Under the pieces are notes generated by a model. That model was given only the letters and a program-made list of their open reading frames with translations, made no database searches and was not told the origin of the DNA. Below are positions 58,900 through 64,000 of a stretch of DNA of 64,000 nt, one piece after another (position 1 is the stretch's first letter; each line of letters starts with the position of its first letter). Where the stretch lies: NCBI RefSeq assembly GCF_900197875.1, contig NZ_FZMO01000445.1, forward strand, positions 30,094-94,093, read 5' to 3'. This DNA comes from Frankia canadensis (lineage in GTDB: Bacteria > Actinomycetota > Actinomycetes > Frankiales > Frankiaceae). Both the position numbers and the translations under genes were made by a program.

Positions 58900-59757
58900 G
58901 TGACGGATGTGGATCGGCGCGCCTCGGGACCCGAGCGACGCGAGGAGCGCGGTCCGGCCGGTCGGGGCGCACTTGATCTGAAGACGGACCAGCCGCACAC
59001 GGCGCGCATGTACGACTATTACCTTGGCGGCAAGGACCATTTTCCGGCCGACCGGGAAGCCGCCGAGGCTGCCATCGCCGCATTTCCGAACGCGCGGACC
59101 ACGGCCCGGCAGAATCGGGCCTTCATGAATCGGACAGTGCGTTATCTGGCCGGTGAGGCCGGTATCCGTCAGTTCCTCGACATCGGCACCGGGATTCCCA
59201 CCAGTCCGAACCTGCACGAGGTCGCCCAGGAGATCGTCCCCGAGGCGCGGATCGTCTACACCGACAACGATCCGATCGTGCTGGCTCACGCCCGCGCGCT
59301 GCTGGTCAGCACGCCGCAGGGCCGTACCACCTACGTGGAAGCCGATCTGCGCGACGTCGAGCGCATTCTCGAGGCGCCGCAGCTGAGTGCCACCCTGGAC
59401 CTTTCCCGGCCCGTCGCACTTTCCATGGTCGCCATCGGGCATTTCATTCCCGATGTGGGGGATCCGTACGGGATTGTGCGGCGTTTCCTGGCGGCTCTGC
59501 CGTCGGGGAGCTATCTCGTGCTGAGCCACGGAACCGCGGATCACGATCCTGGAATGGAGCAGATGGCGGACATCTACCGTGGCCGTGGAATCCCGTTCCG
59601 GAATCGCAACAAAGCCGAGGTCGAGCGTTTCTTTGACGGCCTGGAACTCGTCGATCCGGGCGTCGTCCTTGTGCACTACTGGCGGCCGGACGGTGCGGTC
59701 GGGAAGCTGACCGACATGGAAGTCGGCATCTACGGCGGAGTGGCTCTGAAACCATAG
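58900..59757 (+). CDS. SAM-dependent methyltransferase of the DUF574 (SAM_MT) family
   Basis: The 285-residue product matches an actinobacteria-specific methyltransferase family. It has the diagnostic start PHTARMYDYYLGGKDHFPADREAA near residue 32, a SAM-binding FLDIGTGIPTSPN near 90, and VYTDNDPIVLAHARALL near 119. A later ALSMVAIGHFIPD and a C-terminal beta-rich part complete the fold. Family members are numerous in Streptomyces and Frankia and their substrates are mostly unknown. AGGGAG lies about ten bases before GTG 58900. Confidence 0.9.
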   Translation: MTDVDRRASGPERREERGPAGRGALDLKTDQPHTARMYDYYLGGKDHFPADREAAEAAIAAFPNARTTARQNRAFMNRTVRYLAGEAGIRQFLDIGTGIPTSPNLHEVAQEIVPEARIVYTDNDPIVLAHARALLVSTPQGRTTYVEADLRDVERILEAPQLSATLDLSRPVALSMVAIGHFIPDVGDPYGIVRRFLAALPSGSYLVLSHGTADHDPGMEQMADIYRGRGIPFRNRNKAEVERFFDGLELVDPGVVLVHYWRPDGAVGKLTDMEVGIYGGVALKP

Positions 59758-60212
59758 CCGTTACGCGGCTCGCTCACGTCCGCGAGGTTCGCTGGCATCA
59801 GGGCCCGAAGCCGGCGACGGGGTGCGAGCACGTCGGGGAAGACCGTGTGCCAGGTGCCGCTGACCGCCTTCTCTGTCGCGGCGACGCCGTCGTCGTTGAC
59901 GGTGCCCGGACCACCCTCGGTGACGTGGGCCCGTTGCCCATCCTTGGAGAACTCCACCGTCAGGGCCATGCCGTCGGTCGGCGGCAGCGCCTTGGACGCG
60001 TAGTGGTCAGGTTGCTCACGCCGACGCCATGACGCCGTGGTCGCCGCGGAAGCCGGCCCGGCGAGCGAACCCGAGGTGGCGGCCGCCAGAGCGAAGGCGG
60101 TGGCCGCCAGTGCCTGCGTTCCGTGGCCACGCTGGCACTGCCCGCCGCGCTGATCCAACCCGCGGCGGTTCCGGGCAGATGCGGCGTATCGAGTTGTCGC
60201 CGGGGTATGCAC
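59730..60212 (-). pseudogene. Doubtful or decayed small secreted-protein gene
   Basis: The frame contains a credible signal-peptide core (LAATAFALAAATSGSLAGPASA) and a short following region (MALTVEFSKDGQRAHVTEGG, later SGTWHTVFPDVL). The N-terminal 30 residues look random and the 3' end runs 28 bp into the convergent methyltransferase gene. No ribosome-binding site is clear. It may be the remnant of a secreted protein with frameshifts near both ends, or a chance frame. Confidence 0.3.
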
Positions 60213-60767
60213 GGTTCGTGCTGTCGACGGCTATTGCGAGAAGAAGGCGGTCTGCGCTGCGCTCATGCCGGACTGGTGCGGTCTCGGGAGGTCGTCAGGG
60301 GCTCGCCGCCGGCGGCTCCAGACATACCCGTCTTGACCTGCTGCCTCACTGCCGGGGCGGTGAGACCATGCCGTCAGGGCCACGTCGAGCTGGAGCGGGA
60401 CTGGCCGCCCAGCCCGAGGAGCAGGGCCAGCTCGGTTCGGCGTTCGCGCCGCCCGCCGGTCCTGGGGTGCGCGGCCGGGTCGGGGGGCACGTCCGCCGGC
60501 GTGGTGGACGGAGAGTGATTCCGCGCGATGCGGGTTCAGATGGGCCGTGGCCGCGCTGCGCGCCGGGCGCGCCGACCATACCGAGCGGACGGTCTCACCA
60601 AAATCCTGTTGATTCCTGGGAATTGTCGCGCTGAATACGATCTCCCCTGAGGTGCCTCTGCCGTGGTAAAATTCGTCTAGGCCGACGATTTACAAATGTC
60701 GATAAGATGTCGATCTGGTTGTCGGTCGTTGCCATCCGGTGGGGCACGCCGGAGTGAGGCGGCCGTC
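60213..60767. other. Intergenic region upstream of the DUF5994 gene, with promoter-like sequence
   Basis: No gene is supported. TTGATT (60609-60614) and TGAATA (60632-60637) are 17 bp apart and could be a plus-strand promoter. Further down, ATGTCGAT occurs twice with an 11-bp period (60696-60703 and 60707-60714), in an AT-rich patch, which suggests a binding site. Confidence 0.4.
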
Positions 60768-61328
60768 GTGACGGCACATTCTGTCTTTTCCTCTCTCGAC
60801 CGCGGTGACCTCGACCGGTTCGACGACGACGGCGGTGCTCCCGACCGGCCGTCTGTCACCTCGTCCGTGCCGGACACCCAGCCGGTGGCGATGGATCCGG
60901 TGTTCTCGGCGACGGGTGACGAAGCGCGCCTGTCCCTGGCTTCGGGCACGGACTCCCTGCCACTTGACGGAAGCTGGTGGCCGCGATCACTGAACCTGGC
61001 CGCCGAGCTTCCCGGCCTCGTCACCGCCCTGACCCGGGCCGGCAGGACGGTCGCTCGGATGTCGGTGAACATGGACGCATGGACCGACATACCGGTTTGG
61101 CTCACGCGACCCGGCCTGCCCACGCTGAAGGTGAGCGGGTTCCGGACCCTCGACCCCCGGGTCGTCACACTGGGTGCCGGTAACCAGCCCGGGATCTACC
61201 TGCTGGTCATTCCGCCCGACACCGCACCCGCGCGTGCATGTGGACTGCTTCGGCTGGCAGGCGCCGGTGCGCTGACCGGTTCGACGGACGTGATCCTGCG
61301 CACCGCCGGGGTGACGTCCGCCATATGA
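60768..61328 (+). CDS. DUF5994-family protein
   Basis: The 186-residue product fits a small actinobacterial family of unknown function. The hallmark segment is GSWWPRSLNLAAELPGLVTALT near residue 68, then VARMSVNMDAWTDIP and the later VSGFRTLDPRVVTL and LLVIPPDTAP. The N-terminal 45 residues are acidic and variable. GTG 60768 has GGAGTGAGG upstream. ATG 60696 in the same frame has no ribosome-binding site. The stop overlaps the transglutaminase-like gene (ATGA), so the two are translationally coupled. Confidence 0.8.
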   Translation: MTAHSVFSSLDRGDLDRFDDDGGAPDRPSVTSSVPDTQPVAMDPVFSATGDEARLSLASGTDSLPLDGSWWPRSLNLAAELPGLVTALTRAGRTVARMSVNMDAWTDIPVWLTRPGLPTLKVSGFRTLDPRVVTLGAGNQPGIYLLVIPPDTAPARACGLLRLAGAGALTGSTDVILRTAGVTSAI

Positions 61329-62212
61329 CCGATGCATCGTCGGCCGAGTGCCGACTGTCCGCGTATCCCGGAGGGGAGGCGGTCGAGCGGGTGGTCAGTT
61401 GCGACCTCACGTTGGAGGTCGAGGAGCCCGGGGACATCGCCCTGCACGTTGCCGCCGCCGACGGTTGGGTAGTCCGTGCCGAGCGGCTGGACGTGACGAC
61501 CGATGGGAAGCCGCTCCCGATGCCGGTCGAACTGGCCGCGCCGCACCGCGGTCGGCTACATCTACTGCGCGCACCCCGGGGAATCCTGTCGGTGTTCTAC
61601 CGGGCGGAACTCACCGCCCCGTCTGCCCCCGCCGGCCAGCCGATCGTGGCCACCCACGGGGACCTGCCTGGTCTGGAGCAGTTGACCTACCTGCGGGCGA
61701 GCCGCTACTGCCCGTCGGATCGGGTCGTCGGGTTCGCGGTCGCCGAGTTCGGTGACCTGCCACCCGGACGGCCCCAGGTGGAGGCGATCACACAGTGGAT
61801 TCACCAGCGGGTCGGCTATGTCCCGGGCTCCAGCAACGTCCACAGCTCGGCCGACGACGCCCTGCTCACGGGGCAGGGCGTATGCCGCGATTTCGCCCAT
61901 CTCGGGATCCTGCTGTGCAGGGCGCTGCGGATACCGGCACGCTTCGCCGCGGTGTACGCGCCCGGCCTGACTCCGATGGACTTTCACGCCGTCTTCGAGG
62001 CGTGGTTCGACGGCGCGTGGTGGAGCTACGACGCCACCCGCCGAGCCCCCCGGGAGGGTATGGTCCGCGTCGCGACCGGTCGCGACGCGGCTGACACGGC
62101 CTTCCTCCACGTCCTACGAGGCATCATCGCCCTCCGGTCGATCGAGGTGACCGCCACGGTCATCGGCATGCTTCCCATCGACGACCACCTCACGGCCCAC
62201 CCGCTCTGCTGA
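61325..62212 (+). CDS. Transglutaminase-like cysteine protease-fold protein
   Basis: The 295-residue product has an N-terminal beta-rich domain (residues 1-135) and a transglutaminase core. The catalytic triad is visible: Cys in GQGVCRDFAHLG near residue 184, His in DFHAVFEAW near 220 and Asp in WSYDATRRAP near 237. Bacterial relatives are thought to be peptidases or amidases, often in operons with peptide-tag ligases, but no such genes are here. It overlaps the DUF5994 gene by four bases. Confidence 0.88.
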   Translation: MTDASSAECRLSAYPGGEAVERVVSCDLTLEVEEPGDIALHVAAADGWVVRAERLDVTTDGKPLPMPVELAAPHRGRLHLLRAPRGILSVFYRAELTAPSAPAGQPIVATHGDLPGLEQLTYLRASRYCPSDRVVGFAVAEFGDLPPGRPQVEAITQWIHQRVGYVPGSSNVHSSADDALLTGQGVCRDFAHLGILLCRALRIPARFAAVYAPGLTPMDFHAVFEAWFDGAWWSYDATRRAPREGMVRVATGRDAADTAFLHVLRGIIALRSIEVTATVIGMLPIDDHLTAHPLC

Positions 62213-62365
62213 GCGCCGGCCAGGAACTGCCCGGGGAGCCGCGCACCCGATGACCGCCATCGGCGATCGGGGGGACCGGCCGGACCGCAATGGTCAGCGA
62301 GCGCCGTCAGGGGCAGACCGCTGACGACAAGCATGCCTTCCAACACCAGGAAGCAAGGGATCGCG

Positions 62366-62623
62366 ATGAATGACCCAAATCAACTCGACGCAATCGCTTC
62401 ACGAATGCTCACCGCTCAGCGAGCCAACCGCGGCGCCCGCCACCTCGCCAACGCGGCGGTCGAACTCGGGGAACCGGTCGAGACCACCAGCGTGGCGATC
62501 ATCCTCGACGAGTACCGCCAGGCGTACCGCGAGGTCCATCGCGTACTCACCGGTGGTGATCCACACGACATCCTCTACCTGGCGGCACGCCTGGACCCCG
62601 CCGCCAGCGGCACCGGCGTCTGA
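62366..62623 (+). CDS. Small hypothetical protein
   Basis: The 85-residue product (MNDPNQLDAIASRMLTAQRA...) is predicted to be largely helical and soluble, with a coiled stretch EYRQAYREVHRVL. I do not recognise the family. AAGGGA precedes ATG 62366. It has balanced composition, and its 3' end overlaps the end of the convergent desaturase by 49 bp. Confidence 0.6.
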   Translation: MNDPNQLDAIASRMLTAQRANRGARHLANAAVELGEPVETTSVAIILDEYRQAYREVHRVLTGGDPHDILYLAARLDPAASGTGV

Positions 62624-63765
62624 GGCTCGACGAGGCCCCGCGCACGCGACTCTCGCGGCGCGGCGGGGATGACCGGCTCGGGTGAGGTCCTGCCTGTCGC
62701 GGGCTGCGTGGGGCCGGGCAGCGCCAGGCGCAGGATGCGTCTCCAGACGTTCGCGGTCTGCCGGGGCAGGGAGCCGGTCGTGTAGGGGAGGCCGAACCGT
62801 TCGCACAGGGCGCGGACCTGTGGGGCGATCTGCGCATACCGATTGCTGGGCAGGTCGGGAAAGAGATGGTGCTCGATCTGATGACTGAGGTTGCCGCTGA
62901 GAAGGTGAAGCGCCGCCGGGCCGCTGATGTTTGCGGAACCGAGCAACTGCCTCAGGTACCATTCTCCTCGGCTCTCGCCTTCGATCTCCTCCTCGGTGAA
63001 GGTCCTGGTGCCGTCGGGGAAATGGCCGCAGAAGATGATGGTGTGCGCCCAGACGTTCCTGGATATGTTCGCGGTGAGATTGCCCAGAAACACGGGGAGG
63101 AACGCCGGGCCGGCGAGCAGTGGAAATACGACGTAGTCTTTCAGTCCCTGACGGGCTGCCTTCCTGAGGGCGCTGCCGAGGTGGTTCAGGGTCTCGTCCA
63201 GGTCTTTTTCCCGGCGCCAGGACTTCTCTATCTCCGTATCGTAGAGCGCGATTCCCCATTCGAAGACGACCGCGAGGGCGAGGTTGTACAGCGGCTGAGC
63301 AAGATAGACAGGGCGCCATGGCTGCTCGGGAGTCACCCGGAGCAGACTGTACCCAAGGTCCCGGTCCCGGCCGAGAACGTTCGTGTAGGTGTGGTGAACA
63401 TAGTTGTGCGCGTACTTCCAGTGGCTTGCGGGGGAGGCAGAATCCCATTCCCAGGTGGTGGAGTGGATGTCGGGATCACGCATCCAGTCCCACTGTCCGT
63501 GCAGGACGTTGTGACCGATCTCCATGTTCTCGAGAATCTTGGCGAGGGCGAGCATCGTCGTACCGGTCAGCCAGGCCGGCGGCAGCAGGGAAGCGAACAT
63601 CACCATCCGGCCGCCGGCCTCGAGTCCCCGTTGAGCCGCGATCACCCGTCGGATGTACCGGGCGTCGTCCGGTCCTCTGCTCGCGAGTACCTCCGCGCGG
63701 AGGCGGTCGAACTCCTGACCGAGTACCTCGATATCGCGGACGCTGAGGTGGGTCGGTGCTGCCAC
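62575..63765 (-). CDS. Membrane fatty-acid desaturase (DesA3-like acyl-CoA desaturase)
   Basis: The 396-residue product should introduce a double bond into an acyl chain using a di-iron centre. The three His boxes are visible: GHNVLHG near residue 84, HNYVHHTYTN near 120 and HQIEHHLFP near 286. Hydrophobic segments lie between them. The hydrophilic C-terminal 50 residues are Pro/Arg-rich and overlap the convergent small gene. GTG 63765 has AAGGAG upstream, which also overlaps the stop of the ferredoxin-type gene. The order reductase then desaturase matches mycobacterial Rv3230c-desA3. Confidence 0.93.
   Translation of the reverse strand: MAAPTHLSVRDIEVLGQEFDRLRAEVLASRGPDDARYIRRVIAAQRGLEAGGRMVMFASLLPPAWLTGTTMLALAKILENMEIGHNVLHGQWDWMRDPDIHSTTWEWDSASPASHWKYAHNYVHHTYTNVLGRDRDLGYSLLRVTPEQPWRPVYLAQPLYNLALAVVFEWGIALYDTEIEKSWRREKDLDETLNHLGSALRKAARQGLKDYVVFPLLAGPAFLPVFLGNLTANISRNVWAHTIIFCGHFPDGTRTFTEEEIEGESRGEWYLRQLLGSANISGPAALHLLSGNLSHQIEHHLFPDLPSNRYAQIAPQVRALCERFGLPYTTGSLPRQTANVWRRILRLALPGPTQPATGRTSPEPVIPAAPRESRARGLVEPQTPVPLAAGSRRAAR
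63690..63744. repeat. 55-bp direct repeat, copy 1 (inside desaturase 5' region)
   Basis: This 55-bp segment encodes desaturase residues about 8-25 and recurs exactly at 63946-64000, 256 bp away in the same orientation. Confidence 0.95.
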
Positions 63766-63776
63766 TGCCTTGCTCC

Positions 63777-64000
63777 TTACAGATCGACGTCGACGTCGCC
63801 GGTGGCGGCGGACACGCAGGTCTGGATGAGATCGCCCGGAGTGCCGTGTTCCTCGCCGGTGCGCAGGTCGCGGACCCGCCCGCCGGCGAGGGGGGCCAGG
63901 CAGCTGTGGCAGACACCCATCCGGCAGCCGCTCGGCATGAGGACGCCTCCGCGCGGAGGCGGTCGAACTCCTGACCGAGTACCTCGATATCGCGGACGCT
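63777..64000 (-). CDS. 3' end of a ferredoxin-domain oxidoreductase (partial, possibly chimeric)
   Basis: Only the C-terminus lies in the window. Reading from about 63945 down, the product is [21 protein letters not shown] and continues to [16 protein letters not shown]. It has the C-x4-C-x2-C and distal Cys ligands of a plant-type [2Fe-2S] domain at the end of a flavin reductase. Such proteins feed electrons to the adjacent desaturase. Upstream of 63946 the sequence switches abruptly to a copy of the desaturase 5' coding region, in another frame. The reading frame stays open to the edge but as [12 protein letters not shown] sequence without family support. The gene may be truncated or the junction an artefact. 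Confidence 0.65.
   Translation of the reverse strand, partial: RPRYRGTRSGVRPPPRGGVLMPSGCRMGVCHSCLAPLAGGRVRDLRTGEEHGTPGDLIQTCVSAATGDVDVDL
63946..64000. repeat. 55-bp direct repeat, copy 2, reaching the window edge
   Basis: An exact copy of 63690-63744 begins at 63946 and runs to the last base, so its true length may be greater. It joins desaturase-coding sequence to the ferredoxin-type gene. Confidence 0.95.

Overview
The window is very GC-rich DNA from a filamentous, sporulation-competent actinobacterium, most likely Frankia or a close relative. The evidence is the GC-dominated third codon positions, the frequent GTG starts, actinobacterial families (SsgA-like, CarD, LpqE-like, DUF5994, SAM methyltransferase of the DUF574 type, rpf-like, geosmin synthase, RppA-type PKS) and the gene order mutY-disA-radA-lpqE / carD-ispD-ispF-cysS-rlmB, which I recall from mycobacteria and other actinomycetes. 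The genus assignment is inference; no rRNA or tRNA gene is visible.

Layout. (1) 0.6-6.0 kb: a pstSCAB phosphate-uptake operon behind a PHO-box-like direct repeat, followed by an OmpR/PhoB-type regulator whose receiver lacks the phospho-acceptor Asp. (2) 6.0-15.4 kb: genome-maintenance and housekeeping block (MutY, DisA, RadA, LpqE-like lipoprotein; then CarD, IspD, IspF, a PPOX-fold protein, CysS). (3) 15.4-23.2 kb: FHA protein and PP2C phosphatase, RlmB-type methyltransferase, a twin-module degenerate sensor-kinase-like membrane protein, and an Rpf/transglycosylase-like secreted protein whose leader carries the hallmarks of a c-di-AMP (ydaO) riboswitch. DisA, which makes c-di-AMP, is 14 kb away. 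(4) 23.6-33 kb: an XRE-HTH/peptide-deformylase fusion, a hypothetical protein, a secreted lipase-fold lipoprotein with its nucleophile replaced, an ABC exporter and a Ser/Thr kinase. (5) 33-41.9 kb: geosmin synthase directly downstream of a family 2B encapsulin shell gene with a cyclic-nucleotide-binding-like domain, a 2.1 kb gene-poor stretch, isopentenyl-diphosphate isomerase, biotin synthase and a hemerythrin. (6) 42.5-49 kb: aldo/keto reductase behind a perfect palindrome, TetR regulator, SodC-like secreted protein, tannase/feruloyl esterase, class C beta-lactamase-fold hydrolase. (7) 49.5-55.5 kb: SsgA-like protein, SpoIIE-type phosphatase, M23 peptidase, and an FHA / Ser-Thr-kinase pair in which the kinase carries an extracellular lytic-transglycosylase-like domain. 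(8) 55.6-64 kb: RppA-type type III PKS with P450, a DUF574 methyltransferase, DUF5994 and transglutaminase-like proteins, and a fatty-acid desaturase preceded by the 3' end of its ferredoxin-type partner. A 55-bp exact direct repeat lies at the window edge.

The most interesting items are the encapsulin/geosmin-synthase pair, the c-di-AMP synthase/riboswitch circuit controlling a cell-wall enzyme, the FHA + kinase-transglycosylase fusion, the HTH-deformylase fusion, the Asp-less regulator of the pst locus, and the repeat/chimera at the right edge. Convergent gene pairs are often separated by long perfect GC hairpins (11-20 bp stems) without U-tracts.
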